Origin: CAYTEH01 sp964436765
Lineage (GTDB): Bacteria; Patescibacteriota; Gracilibacteria; Peribacterales; Peribacteraceae
DNA length: 28,789 nt
Direction of reading: 5' to 3'
NCBI GenBank assembly: GCA_964436765.1
Contig: CAYTEH010000018.1
Location: 1-28,789 of the forward strand
Part shown: positions 1 to 7,359 of the stretch, piece by piece
Layout: every line of letters starts with the position of its first letter
Position numbering within the stretch: position 1 is the stretch's first letter
Translations under genes and position numbers: made by a program
The notes under the pieces: model-generated
The model's input: only the letters and a program-made list of their open reading frames with translations
Told to the model about the DNA's origin: nothing
Database searches by the model: none

Positions 1-55
1 CGAACCCCGTCACGATCTCGTGCCCGTAATCCTGCCTTTCTGCCTGGCAATTCAG

Positions 56-83
56 GCCCCCGCTCACCCGGGGGCTTTTTTTT
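56..83 (+). terminator. Rho-independent terminator of an upstream gene
   Basis: A GC-rich stem (GCCCCCG at 56-62 pairing with CGGGGGC at 69-75) with a 6-nt loop is followed by eight T residues (76-83). It would end a + strand transcript entering from outside the window. The first 55 bases show no recognisable gene. Confidence 0.85.
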
Positions 84-153
84 GGGCCAAATCCTCTCCT
101 GGCCCTAGCCCTCATCCCTTTCCCCTGCCGTAGCTTTCGCGTGGGCAGCGCCT

Positions 154-165
154 TACACTCCTGTC
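154..165 (+). promoter_or_regulatory. -10 element next to the start of the exonuclease/DinG-like gene
   Basis: TACACT at 154-159 ends 6 nt before the GTG start at 166, which would place transcription initiation at the start codon. No Shine-Dalgarno is visible and no good -35 box was found. Confidence 0.5.
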
Positions 166-2640
166 GTGCCCCTCCCTCATATCCCCCTCATCGTGCTGGA
201 TACCGAAACAACCGGCTTTGTGCCGCGTGTGCACCGGGTGATCGAGTTCGCGTCGGTGGAGGTCAGGGACGGCAAAGTGACCCAGGAATATGAGCAGCTG
301 TTCTTCCACAAAGAAGTTCCTCCGCACGTGGAAGTGCTCACGCGCATCAAGACCCCCTCGCTCGTGGGGAAGCCGTCGTTCGAGGAGAAGCGGGAGGAGA
401 TCCTGAAGCATATTCCCGAGGATGCCGTGATCGTCGGGCAGAACGTGATGTTCGATATCGGGATGCTGAAAGGCGAAGGGATCGACCTCACCGACCGGCC
501 GTGGATCGATACCTCCATGCTCGCCTCGCTCGTGTTCCCCGAACTCCGCAGCTACTCGCTCGGGTACCTGAGCGCGGTCCTGGGACTCAATCACAACCCG
601 CCGCACCGCGCGCTCGGGGACGTCCGCGCCACCCTCTCGCTGCTGGAGAAGTGCTGGGACCGTTTCGGCGAACTCCCGGAGTCGCTCCTGGAACCCGCGC
701 GCTCCGTGATGTCGAAAAGCGCCCCCGGATACCGCTCGCTCTTCGCGGCACTCCCCGCATCGGCCGCGACAAAAGCCCCCGCATGGCTCGGCAAACGCCC
801 GCAGGATGCAGTACCCTCCTCTGTGGCAAGCCTCCGTATCGATCCTCCCATGCCCGGGCAGGTGGAATTGAGGGAAGAGCCTATCGACCCCGCGCACCTG
901 CAGGCGATCCTGCGCGGCTCAGTCGGCGACAAAGACGTGCGTCAGTGGATCGCGGTCAAAAATTTGAGGGCGTCCGTTCGCAAACTGCCGCCGGATATCC
1001 GCAAGAAAATCGCAGACGACGAGATCCGCGTGCTCCGCGCGGCGCCCGTGATCGCCGATACCGCCGCCGTGATGCGCTTCCTCAAACAGGACCAGTTCAC
1101 GGCCGACGAGGCGACGATCGCGGTCAAATTGCACTGGTACTTGCCCGCCGACGCCGGAGCGAAGGAGGGCCCGTCACGGCTCCGTGAGGATCTCCCCCTC
1201 CACGGAGGGGAGGAGGCGGTGTGGAACGGCAAGCTGCGCGCCACAGAGACTTCGCCGGACTACACGAAGCAATTCAAGGATGCGCCGGGGGTGGTGGTGC
1301 TCGATCACCGTGAATTGCTTTCTATCGTGGACGCAGCCGAACATCCTGCTCATCAATTACTTGATTCAAACAAGGCGTCCGAACGAGCGGGTCTCGTGGG
1401 CCCCGCAAGTGAGGACACTATGGAAGGGAAAGGAGAGCCCGTGAGAGGAAAACCGCTAGGTTTTCCTTTCACGAATCACATCGTGATCGATGATGCCTCC
1501 ATGCTGGAAGACACGGCAACGAAGGCCTACGGCTGGCAATGCTCGATGGATGATCTGCGGGCGGCCTCGGCAGGTGACGAACTGCTGACCCGGTTCACGG
1601 ATGTGCTGCAGCTGTGGATCGAGAAGACGCGCCAGGGGCAGGACCTGCGCTATCTGGCCGTCAGTGACGTCAAAACGCCCGAAGCCCGCGGCCTCCGCGA
1701 GCAGCTCCAGACGGTGATCGATTCCAAGCCCTGGCCCGAGCGGATGGAGCAGCAGCTCCGGTGCGTGCAGAAGGTCCTGGACCCCGAGAATCTCGGCGGC
1801 CGCATCACGTGGATCGAGCTGCGCTATAACGGAACGCAGATGCTGGAGTCGGTCCCCGAGCGCATCGGCGAGCACCTCCTCCAGACGCTGTTCTCGAAGC
1901 ATGCGGTGAGTCTGTTGATCCCCTCCTACTGCGCGAAGATCCTCCCCGAAATCCTGCCGCAGAGCATCAAACAGCGCACGGCTGGCCAGGAAGACCTGAA
2001 AACATTCGTGAATACGATGCCCATTTCGCTGGATCCGCAGCCGACGCTCGATGACGTGTTCCAGAGCCCTCCCCCGGGCAAGACCGTGCTCCTGCTGCCC
2101 GGCAAAAGCACCATCGAGGATTTGTATGTGAAGCATACGGAGAGGCTGGAGCAGGCCGGCGTGACGATGATCTGCCAGGGCATGAGCGGCGGGCAGGGAC
2201 GCATGCAGGCCGAATTCCTGGCGGCAGAGGCGCCGGCGCTGTGGTTGCTCACCCCATGGATGTTTGAGGGGCTCGAGCTCCCGCCCGGAAGCGTGGATCA
2301 ACTGATTCTGAAGACGCTCCCCTTTGATCATCCCAACCACGCCGTCATCAGCCGCCGGAGCCAGCACTACGGCGACCCGTTCAACGCATACAGCCTCCCC
2401 CGCCTTATTCATCGGGTCTTCAGATTATTCAGGACGTACGCGCGGTTCAGGACCGAGAACGGCTCCGTGCGCATCCTCGATGAGCGGCTCACCACCAAAT
2501 CGTACGGCAAGACCGTGCGCGAGTTCCTCGGCCATTTCGCCGCGGCGGAATTGCCCGCGCCCGCCGCCAAACCGACGGCACCCAAAAAGAAACCAGCGCC
2601 GAAGAAAGAAGACAAGCCGGGGCAGATGGCGATGTTCTAA
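166..2640 (+). CDS. DEDDh 3'-5' exonuclease fused to a degenerate DinG-type helicase
   Basis: 824 aa with a GTG start. Residues 8-165 form a DnaQ-like exonuclease: ExoI DTETTG (D12, E14), ExoII around D97 in NVMFDIGML, and ExoIII HRALGD (H147, D152), so nuclease activity is expected. The rest follows the layout of DinG (XPD-like) helicases. GVVVLDHRELL resembles the NHALL segment, IDDASML stands where DEAH is expected, and FEGLELPPG plus a LILKTLPF segment match the C-terminal RecA-like domain. I see no Walker A motif, the DEAH box reads DDAS, and the QGxGRLIR motif VI reads like RLFRTYARF. The helicase half is therefore probably inactive, as in some Firmicutes DinG proteins that act as nucleases. 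The tail is Lys/Pro/Ala-rich. Two palindromic segments (near 1195-1210 and 1441-1472) lie in likely linkers. The gene abuts the convergent neighbour with no spacer. Confidence 0.8.
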   Translation: MPLPHIPLIVLDTETTGFVPRVHRVIEFASVEVRDGKVTQEYEQLFFHKEVPPHVEVLTRIKTPSLVGKPSFEEKREEILKHIPEDAVIVGQNVMFDIGMLKGEGIDLTDRPWIDTSMLASLVFPELRSYSLGYLSAVLGLNHNPPHRALGDVRATLSLLEKCWDRFGELPESLLEPARSVMSKSAPGYRSLFAALPASAATKAPAWLGKRPQDAVPSSVASLRIDPPMPGQVELREEPIDPAHLQAILRGSVGDKDVRQWIAVKNLRASVRKLPPDIRKKIADDEIRVLRAAPVIADTAAVMRFLKQDQFTADEATIAVKLHWYLPADAGAKEGPSRLREDLPLHGGEEAVWNGKLRATETSPDYTKQFKDAPGVVVLDHRELLSIVDAAEHPAHQLLDSNKASERAGLVGPASEDTMEGKGEPVRGKPLGFPFTNHIVIDDASMLEDTATKAYGWQCSMDDLRAASAGDELLTRFTDVLQLWIEKTRQGQDLRYLAVSDVKTPEARGLREQLQTVIDSKPWPERMEQQLRCVQKVLDPENLGGRITWIELRYNGTQMLESVPERIGEHLLQTLFSKHAVSLLIPSYCAKILPEILPQSIKQRTAGQEDLKTFVNTMPISLDPQPTLDDVFQSPPPGKTVLLLPGKSTIEDLYVKHTERLEQAGVTMICQGMSGGQGRMQAEFLAAEAPALWLLTPWMFEGLELPPGSVDQLILKTLPFDHPNHAVISRRSQHYGDPFNAYSLPRLIHRVFRLFRTYARFRTENGSVRILDERLTTKSYGKTVREFLGHFAAAELPAPAAKPTAPKKKPAPKKEDKPGQMAMF
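1441..1472. repeat. Hairpin-forming palindrome inside the DinG-like coding sequence
   Basis: A 14-nt arm (1441-1454) pairs with 1459-1472 around the 4-nt loop gcta; 13 pairs are Watson-Crick and one is G-T. It encodes residues 426 onward (VRGKPLGFPF) in a region with no recognised motif, just before the DDAS box. Such a long perfect stem is unexpected in coding DNA, and it may be a captured palindromic element. Confidence 0.7.
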
Positions 2641-3519
2641 TTACGATTGAAGTGCGCCTTTCACAAGCCGCCCGAGTTGTACCATAAACCAGGATGCGCT
2701 TGTCTGCAGCGACTGTTTCCAGTCAAGAGTGGGCCACTCAAAGGCTTCCACGTCCTGCACCATGGATCGGGCATCGGCAATATCGCTATAGGCATTCATG
2801 CGACTAATCGCTTCCTGGCGAACACGCACCAGATACGGCACCGGATCTTTGACGCATTCGTGCAAGAAATGATTAAACGCGCCCGCCGCCCAGTACAGAT
2901 TGTTGAGCGTGGTCTGCTCGGGCGATTCCCCCCCGACACTGACCGCCTCCATGTCGGCATACGTGTAATCCATTTTGCCGGTCTTGCGGTGTATCCGGAG
3001 AAAATACACGTCGGATCCCATGGGAATGCCTTTGTTCCCCATGGCCTCTACGGCATCGAGGAGTTGTTCGAGTACCGCATTGAAGTTCGGAATGGCATCG
3101 AGCTTCTTCTGCCTCAATTCATTACGATCCACCGATGCATTTGGCCCCACGCTCACCACCCATGAATCCTCATTGAGTAAGGGCAGGAACAGTCTGTTTT
3201 GGTCATCAAAAAAAATCTCGGCGATGTGACTTACCTCGGTATCGGGCAGGTTCAAAGACAGAATGTCACGGCCTCGTCTGGTATTCCTGGCATGGTTTGC
3301 CGGATTCTCTTCGCTTTTGTACACCTTCATCGCCATAGGCCTGTCTCCGCTGGCATCACCCGCTACCACTGGGTCGTCGGTACGAACCAGCACCTTGTAT
3401 ACTTGTGATCGCGTACCTGATGCGAAGTGCGTCTCATCGGGAATCAATACCTCAGCATGATGCTTGTTCCCCTCGGAATCCGTGAGAGTCACCTTCTGTG
3501 GCACGGCTTCGGACAGCAT
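2641..3519 (-). CDS. Protein-kinase-like fold protein of unknown role
   Basis: 292 aa. I chose ATG 3519 (MLSEAVPQKV) because a TATAAT box lies 6 nt upstream; the frame stays open further upstream but crosses that promoter. A Gly-rich-loop-like segment (ASGTRSQVYKV, about 33-43) is followed by MAMKVYK with a candidate ATP-binding Lys (K65), an Arg-rich helix, a hinge-like FLPLLNEDSW, and later IPMGSDVYFLRI and YADMEAVS at the places where catalytic-loop and DFG segments would fall. HRD and DFG are not intact, so it may be a divergent kinase, an aminoglycoside-kinase-like enzyme or a pseudokinase. No membrane segment is seen. It lies downstream of the sugar-phosphate transferase but has its own promoter. 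The family assignment rests on pattern only. Confidence 0.55.
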   Translation of the reverse strand: MLSEAVPQKVTLTDSEGNKHHAEVLIPDETHFASGTRSQVYKVLVRTDDPVVAGDASGDRPMAMKVYKSEENPANHARNTRRGRDILSLNLPDTEVSHIAEIFFDDQNRLFLPLLNEDSWVVSVGPNASVDRNELRQKKLDAIPNFNAVLEQLLDAVEAMGNKGIPMGSDVYFLRIHRKTGKMDYTYADMEAVSVGGESPEQTTLNNLYWAAGAFNHFLHECVKDPVPYLVRVRQEAISRMNAYSDIADARSMVQDVEAFEWPTLDWKQSLQTSASWFMVQLGRLVKGALQS

Positions 3520-3534
3520 GAGACTATTATAGCA
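3520..3534 (-). promoter_or_regulatory. Extended -10 promoter, leaderless geometry
   Basis: On the minus strand TGCTATAAT (TATAAT at 3531-3526) lies 6 nt before ATG 3519. The upstream TG is the extended -10 signature. There is no room for a ribosome-binding site. Confidence 0.65.
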
Positions 3535-3602
3535 AAAAATGCATTCTTTGGCTATATATAGCGATATACTCAAGCTACCGGGGGCAGTTTTTCTTCCGTG
3601 AA

Positions 3603-5000
3603 TCAATCGGCCCCCTTCCTGCTTATGAGCGTGAACGCCGTCCTCCACATGATCCACAAATCCAGCAGGATGGACCACTCTTCAATGTACTGGAGGTCCA
3701 ACCGAACCTCCTCCTCGAAGCTTAAATCCGACCGGCCCGAGACCTGCGCGAGCCCCGTGATGCCCGGTTTGACGGCGAAGACGCGGCGCTGCTCCAGTGA
3801 GTACCGGGCCACTTCTTCCGGCAAGTGCGGACGCGGGCCCACGAGCGACATGCGGCCGGTGAGGACATTCACGAGCTGCGGGAGTTCGTCGATGGAGAAA
3901 CGGCGCAGCACGCGTCCGACCCTCGTGATGCGGGGGTCATTCTTGATTTTGAAGAGCGGCCCGTCCTTGCGGTGGTTTTGGTCCATGAGCTCGGCTTTCT
4001 TCTTGTCGGCGTCTTTGACCATCGAGCGGAACTTGAACACCTTCATGCGCTTGCGGCCCTGCTCCCCCGTGCGGATGGAGACGTAGAAAATCGGCCAGCC
4101 GCTGTCGACGAGGATGAGGAGCGACACCAGCAGCAGGAACGGCGACAGGCCGACGAGCGCAAGCGTGCTGACGACCACGTCGAAGAGGCGCTTGAAGACT
4201 CTCCCCCAGCCGTCGAGCGGGGTCGGCTGGAAGCGGATGAGCGGAAGCAGACCCAGCCGGTCGACGCGCAGTTGATGCGGCACGTCCGCAAGCACGGGGG
4301 GCAGGAAGCCGTACCCCACATGGTGACTGCGACAGTACCCGATGAGCGCCACCGTACGCTCGCCATCGGGGTTGGGGTCGGTCTGGAGCACCAGGTCGAT
4401 ATGCCGCTGGTGCATGAGGCGCTTGAGCGCATCGAGATCGGCGATGTGGCCCAAATACCAGTAGTGCGTGTCGTACCGGAGTGTCTGGTGCGCATGGATC
4501 GCGAGCGCCTGCTTCCCCACCGAGACGACCACGCGTCTGCCGATCCCCGCGCGCAGGAGCGACCGCTGGAAGAGCGTCAGCGACATGCGCGCCATGGCCG
4601 TGAAGCTGACGATGAGCGTGACGCCGTACAGGAGGATGGCGCGCGAGAAGAAGAGCTGCTTCCGCGCGAGGAAATACCACCCGATGACGATGATCACCCA
4701 CAGGAGTGCTGCAAGCACCACCCGGCCCAGCTCCGTCCATGCGCTGATGGTGGATTCAATCACGTACAGCCTCAAAAGAACGCCAAGAGCCAGGAATGTT
4801 CCGACGCTCGGGACGACGAAGTGCACCAGGTACCAGCGGATATCGGGAAGGGTCCCCGCGGCGTCCAGGAGCAGGTTCTGGCCGGGGAAGAAGTCGATGT
4901 TATTGCGACGCAGGTGATAACTGAGCAGCAGCGCCGCAGCCACCGCCAAAGCGTCGAGCGGCAGGCGGAGGACGCCGAAGAGGACCTCAATGCGCTTCAC
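3603..5000 (-). CDS. Polyprenyl-phosphate sugar-1-phosphate transferase (WbaP/WcaJ/EpsE-like)
   Basis: 465 aa from GTG 5000, chosen because TATAAT lies 6 nt upstream; an open frame extends to 5039 but crosses that box. The N-terminal half has about four hydrophobic segments (LALGVLLRLYVIE, VVLAALLWVIIVIGWYF and others) followed by a soluble CoA_binding_3/Rossmann-like part. The C-terminal 190 residues are a Bac_transf domain: KRLFDVVVSTLALV membrane anchor, KVFKFRSMVKDAD, the TRVGRVLRRFSIDELPQL region, MSLVGPRPHLPEEV, and KPGITGLAQVSGR. The family transfers a hexose-1-phosphate from a nucleotide sugar to undecaprenyl phosphate, the first step of exopolysaccharide or glycan assembly at the inner membrane. 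The length is typical and no other glycan genes are nearby, so the sugar is unknown. Confidence 0.9.
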   Translation of the reverse strand: MKRIEVLFGVLRLPLDALAVAAALLLSYHLRRNNIDFFPGQNLLLDAAGTLPDIRWYLVHFVVPSVGTFLALGVLLRLYVIESTISAWTELGRVVLAALLWVIIVIGWYFLARKQLFFSRAILLYGVTLIVSFTAMARMSLTLFQRSLLRAGIGRRVVVSVGKQALAIHAHQTLRYDTHYWYLGHIADLDALKRLMHQRHIDLVLQTDPNPDGERTVALIGYCRSHHVGYGFLPPVLADVPHQLRVDRLGLLPLIRFQPTPLDGWGRVFKRLFDVVVSTLALVGLSPFLLLVSLLILVDSGWPIFYVSIRTGEQGRKRMKVFKFRSMVKDADKKKAELMDQNHRKDGPLFKIKNDPRITRVGRVLRRFSIDELPQLVNVLTGRMSLVGPRPHLPEEVARYSLEQRRVFAVKPGITGLAQVSGRSDLSFEEEVRLDLQYIEEWSILLDLWIMWRTAFTLISRKGAD

Positions 5001-5012
5001 AGGATGATTATA
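5001..5012 (-). promoter_or_regulatory. -10 TATAAT with leaderless spacing
   Basis: TATAAT (5012-5007, minus strand) ends 6 nt before GTG 5000. A match to the -35 consensus at proper spacing is not obvious. Confidence 0.6.
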
Positions 5013-5160
5013 GCTGAAAAGATACAACGGTGATGGCACCAGAAAGAATCCAAAGCCCGGGTCTCAGAAGGCAGGCAGATGAACGTGCGCATGTGTAAGG
5101 GTTGGCCCTTTCGTACGTCTCTAAGGACGGAATGTGATGTATTTCTTTTCTCCCCCTCAT

Positions 5161-5433
5161 ATGGTCAATCTCCTCGTCTGGCTGATTCTGGGTGGTGTTG
5201 TCGGATGGCTCGCAAGCCTCGTGATGGGCACCAACCGTGAACAAGGCCTCATCCTCAACGTCGTCGTCGGCATCGTGGGCTCCTTCATCGGCGGCCTGCT
5301 CCTCTCGCCGCTCTTCAGTACCGGCACCATCAACGAGAGCAACTTCAGCCTTCCGGGGCTCTTCGTCTCGTTCCTGGGATCGGTGATCCTCCTCGCGGTC
5401 GTGAGCCTCTTCCGCCGCAGGACGGTCCAGTAA
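5161..5433 (+). CDS. GlsB/YeaQ/YmgE-family small membrane protein
   Basis: 90 aa from ATG 5161. The product has three hydrophobic segments: LVWLILGGVVGWLASLVM, LILNVVVGIVGSFIGGLLL and GLFVSFLGSVILLAVVSLF. The spaced glycines and the GWLASLVMG segment fit the transglycosylase-associated (GlsB/YeaQ/YmgE) family, usually 80-90 aa inner-membrane proteins of unclear stress-related role. The frame is open from GTG 5134; ATG 5137 has AAGGA 9 nt upstream, so a form 8 residues longer is possible. Family length favours 5161. Confidence 0.75.
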   Translation: MVNLLVWLILGGVVGWLASLVMGTNREQGLILNVVVGIVGSFIGGLLLSPLFSTGTINESNFSLPGLFVSFLGSVILLAVVSLFRRRTVQ

Positions 5434-5455
5434 ATCCGTATCAGATCGCACTGTT

Positions 5456-5490
5456 GCCGCGCTACGCTACATTTGTAGAGGCGCGGCTTT
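5456..5490 (+). terminator. Possible terminator after the GlsB-like gene
   Basis: GCCGCGC (5456-5462) pairs with GCGCGGC (5481-5487), with a nested CTAC/GTAG stem in the loop, followed by only three T residues. The hairpin is strong but the T tract is poor. Confidence 0.5.
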
Positions 5491-5512
5491 GCGAATGGGC
5501 GTGGAAGGACAC

Positions 5513-5536
5513 AAAAAAGAGAGCATTGCTGCTCTC
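5513..5536 (-). terminator. Rho-independent terminator of the RNase P RNA
   Basis: On the minus strand GAGAGC (5536-5531), a 6-nt loop and GCTCTC (5524-5519) are followed by T6 (5518-5513). It lies 10 nt past the mature RNase P RNA end. Confidence 0.8.
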
Positions 5537-5545
5537 TGCTTTGTT

Positions 5546-5961
5546 CCCGCCCCGTACGTACGCCGGGTTCTGTCACGGACCGTAGCCCGCGGATGACCAT
5601 CTCTCTACGACCAGCGGTTGCCCGTGGTCTTTAGCGGAGGGGTATGAGGAGCGACGGAACCATCGCCTGATCCTCTCACCCAAATCCTCCTTGCACGACC
5701 TAGAGTTTACCGTCACGTCAGATAAATCCGACGTGATCCCCGTTCAAGCCGGGGACGTTTCATATGCCCCCCTGAGTAAACAAGCGGGGCTCGTCTCTGT
5801 GGCACTAGTCCTCACGTACAATTGCCGTATATGGTGCACGTGGGTGGGCGTTACCCACTAAGCGTTCCTCTAGACAAGGAGCTTGCGCTGAGCTTGTCGA
5901 AGCGTGCCCGGACGTTCCTCTGCGTAAGCAAGTCACGCAGCGGTCATCTGTAAAGAGCGGG
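5546..5961 (-). ncRNA. rnpB: RNase P RNA (bacterial, divergent, with an insertion)
   Basis: The catalytic RNA of RNase P, which matures tRNA 5' ends, about 416 nt. The 5' P4 strand GAGGAACGTCCGGGC (5920-5906) differs from the common GAGGAAAGTCCGGGC at one base. GTAACGCC follows in the P8 area, then AGTGCCACAGAGACGA (the P10/11 area), ACGGTAAACTC, and the 3' signature ACAGAACCCGGC before the P1 strand. The ends were set by pairing 5' CCCGC with 3' GCGGG. A 24-25 nt palindromic unit containing TTCGACAAGCTCAG lies just after P4 (5906-5883) and looks inserted. A good promoter and a terminator bracket the gene. Confidence 0.92.
5883..5906. repeat. REP-like palindromic unit inside RNase P RNA
   Basis: The minus-strand unit CGCTTCGACAAGCTCAGCG has CGCT/AGCG and GCTT/AAGC pairings and matches the TTCGACAAGCTCAG core common to REP-like elements in many bacteria. 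It separates the conserved GTCCGGGC from a GCTCC that would normally follow directly. Confidence 0.55.
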
Positions 5962-5968
5962 AAATCCC

Positions 5969-5997
5969 ATAATAGCTCAAATTGGGTTTTTGTTCAA
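5969..5997 (-). promoter_or_regulatory. Sigma-70-type promoter of rnpB
   Basis: -35 TTGAAC (5997-5992), a 17-bp spacer and -10 TATTAT (5974-5969) on the minus strand. The predicted start near 5962 agrees with the 5' end inferred from P1 pairing. Confidence 0.85.
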
Positions 5998-6013
5998 TAA
6001 TTATAAAGTTTTT

Positions 6014-6104
6014 AGGGCTAGGGCTAGAATACTAGGGCTAGGAAAGTCGCTTCAGATGGCCAAGAGCATGAATCCTAGTATCCTAGTCCTAGTTTCCAGC
6101 CCTC
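6014..6104. repeat. Intergenic inverted repeat with CTAGGG-type arms
   Basis: Left arm words (AGGGCTAGGGCTAGAATACTAGGG) and right arm words (ATCCTAGTATCCTAGTCCTAG) are mutually complementary but diverged. The core 6021-6036 pairs with 6074-6089 at 14 of 16 positions. It lies between rnpB and tRNA-Thr and belongs to a set of similar hairpins in this window. No clear tRNA promoter could be picked out here. Confidence 0.7.
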
Positions 6105-6112
6105 GCACACGG

Positions 6113-6187
6113 GCCGCTTTAGCTCAGCGGTAGAGCAACTCACTTGTAATGAGTAGGTCCGGGGTTCGATTCCCCGAAGCGGCTCCA
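6113..6187 (+). tRNA. tRNA-Thr (anticodon TGT), CCA encoded
   Basis: Acceptor GCCGCTT (6113-6119) pairs with AAGCGGC (6177-6183). The D arm reads AGCTCAGCGGTAGAGC, the anticodon stem ACTCA/TGAGT closes the loop CTTGTAA with anticodon TGT, and the T arm reads GGGGTTCGATTCCCC. The discriminator is T and CCA is encoded at 6185-6187. Confidence 0.96.
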
Positions 6188-6210
6188 GTTTTGTTCCGCG
6201 GAACAAAACT
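6187..6210. repeat. 24-nt perfect palindrome overlapping the tRNA 3' end
   Basis: AGTTTTGTTCC (6187-6197), central GC, then GGAACAAAACT (6200-6210) is a perfect palindrome that begins at the A of the tRNA CCA. It could fold in the tRNA 3' trailer as a processing barrier or signal. Confidence 0.7.
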
Positions 6211-6214
6211 GTCG

Positions 6215-6246
6215 CCTGCGTGCCCTTCGGGTACGGCGGGTTTTTT
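6215..6246 (+). terminator. Terminator downstream of tRNA-Thr
   Basis: The stem CCTGC..GTGCCC / GGGTAC..GGCGGG around a TTC loop is followed by T6 (6241-6246). It separates the tRNA from the protease gene. Confidence 0.75.
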
Positions 6247-6341
6247 CAATTGGGAGGAGGACCTCCCAACCCCGCCCTCTTTTTTGAAACAAAACACGGA
6301 GAAATTCGTTTCAATAGTCGAGGAAAGAATCTCTTTTCATT

Positions 6342-6355
6342 TATACTCATCCGTG
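6342..6355 (+). promoter_or_regulatory. -10 TATACT just upstream of the protease start
   Basis: TATACT (6342-6347) ends 8 nt before ATG 6356, or 5 nt before an overlapping GTG at 6353. There is no Shine-Dalgarno, so a leaderless or nearly leaderless mRNA is expected. Confidence 0.55.
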
Positions 6356-7297
6356 ATGAAAAAATTCCCTGTCATAATTGCAACACTTTTGACGGCAGTG
6401 ACGCTGCTGCCTGCGTCGTTGGCCGCAGACGCAGATGCGAACGTGAAGAGCTCGACGGTGTTCATCGTCAGCTACGACCGCGACAATACGGTGCTGGGAC
6501 GCGGGTCGGGGTTCTTCGTGGATGACGGCATCGTCATTACCAACATTCATGTGGTGGACGAAGCGTATTCGTACCGCGTGTTCATCGCGGGCGACGATGG
6601 CGAGGTGAACCCCAAGTGCTACAAAGACATCGAGCGGGGCGACATCAAATTGAACCTGGAAGACGACGTGGCGTACCTGCGCGTCTTCATCAACTGCCCG
6701 CATGGCTTTGTGACCTTCGCCGACCGGGACCCCCGCCGGGGCGAAGACATCGGCATCTACGGCTTCCCCGTGAAGGGCAGCACGTTCTCGAGTTCGTTCG
6801 CCCTGGTGTATACGCCGGGAGAAGTGACCGACATCGTCCGCGGCGGGCTCCAGGGCGAGAAGGACGACTGGTGGATCCGCACCAACGCGAAAGTCTACGC
6901 GGGGAATTCGGGCGGCCCTGTGGTGATGGAAGGAAGCGTCGTGGGCATCGTGGTGGCCGCTCGCATGACGGAGGAGGGGGAGACGGTCGACAGCGTCTTC
7001 ATCCCCGTCTCGCAGATCGTGCGCGGCCTCGAATACGCCAACGATTCCGCGTTCGGCTACACGCCCCGCCCCCGCAAACACCTGCCCGAACCCGCTCCGG
7101 TGGTGACGGTGCCGCTGCCCGTGCAGCCGCCGGCTCCGCCCGCATCGTCATCGTCGTCTTCCTCCGGGCCCAAACCCGGCAGCTTCGAAGACCGGGTCTG
7201 CAAACGCGTCGTCCGCAGCTACTCGAACACGGCCACGATCTGGAAACGGGTGAATGAGAGGATCAGGAAGCGGTTCGGGTTCATGTGCACCAAATAA
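6356..7297 (+). CDS. Secreted trypsin-like serine protease
   Basis: 313 aa. ATG 6356 was chosen because it gives a signal peptide directly (MKKF, hydrophobic VIIATLLTAVTLLPASLA, then ADADAN); the longer open frame runs back into the tRNA. The protease fold shows a catalytic His in VITNIHVVDEA, an Asp in LEDDVAYLRV and a Ser in YAGNSGGPVV, all in trypsin-like (S1/DegP-like) order. No PDZ domain follows. Instead there is a Pro-rich linker with a serine run, then a basic C-terminal segment with two Cys (RVCKRVV, FMCTK) that could form a disulfide. Likely role: proteolysis at or outside the cell envelope; substrate unknown. Confidence 0.88.
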   Translation: MKKFPVIIATLLTAVTLLPASLAADADANVKSSTVFIVSYDRDNTVLGRGSGFFVDDGIVITNIHVVDEAYSYRVFIAGDDGEVNPKCYKDIERGDIKLNLEDDVAYLRVFINCPHGFVTFADRDPRRGEDIGIYGFPVKGSTFSSSFALVYTPGEVTDIVRGGLQGEKDDWWIRTNAKVYAGNSGGPVVMEGSVVGIVVAARMTEEGETVDSVFIPVSQIVRGLEYANDSAFGYTPRPRKHLPEPAPVVTVPLPVQPPAPPASSSSSSSGPKPGSFEDRVCKRVVRSYSNTATIWKRVNERIRKRFGFMCTK

Positions 7298-7344
7298 TAT
7301 GAGGGTTTGCCAAAAAACAGGTGATATACTGATGAACAAAAATA

Positions 7345-7359
7345 TGGTATTTTGATAAT
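7345..7359 (+). promoter_or_regulatory. Extended -10 before the methyltransferase gene
   Basis: TGGTATTTT (TATTTT at 7348-7353) ends 6 nt before ATG 7360. A second extended -10 (TGATATACT, 7322-7330) could give a transcript with a leader of about 23 nt. Confidence 0.5.

Noticed and set aside
1..55. Possible 3' part of a tRNA (CGAACCCC resembles a T arm) or a 5S-like TGCCTGGC
   Set aside because: No acceptor/CCA arrangement fits, and the 5' half is outside the window; only the terminator can be supported.
3825..5033. + strand open frame opposite the sugar-phosphate transferase
   Set aside because: It is antisense to a clear Bac_transf protein and has highly charged low-complexity composition.
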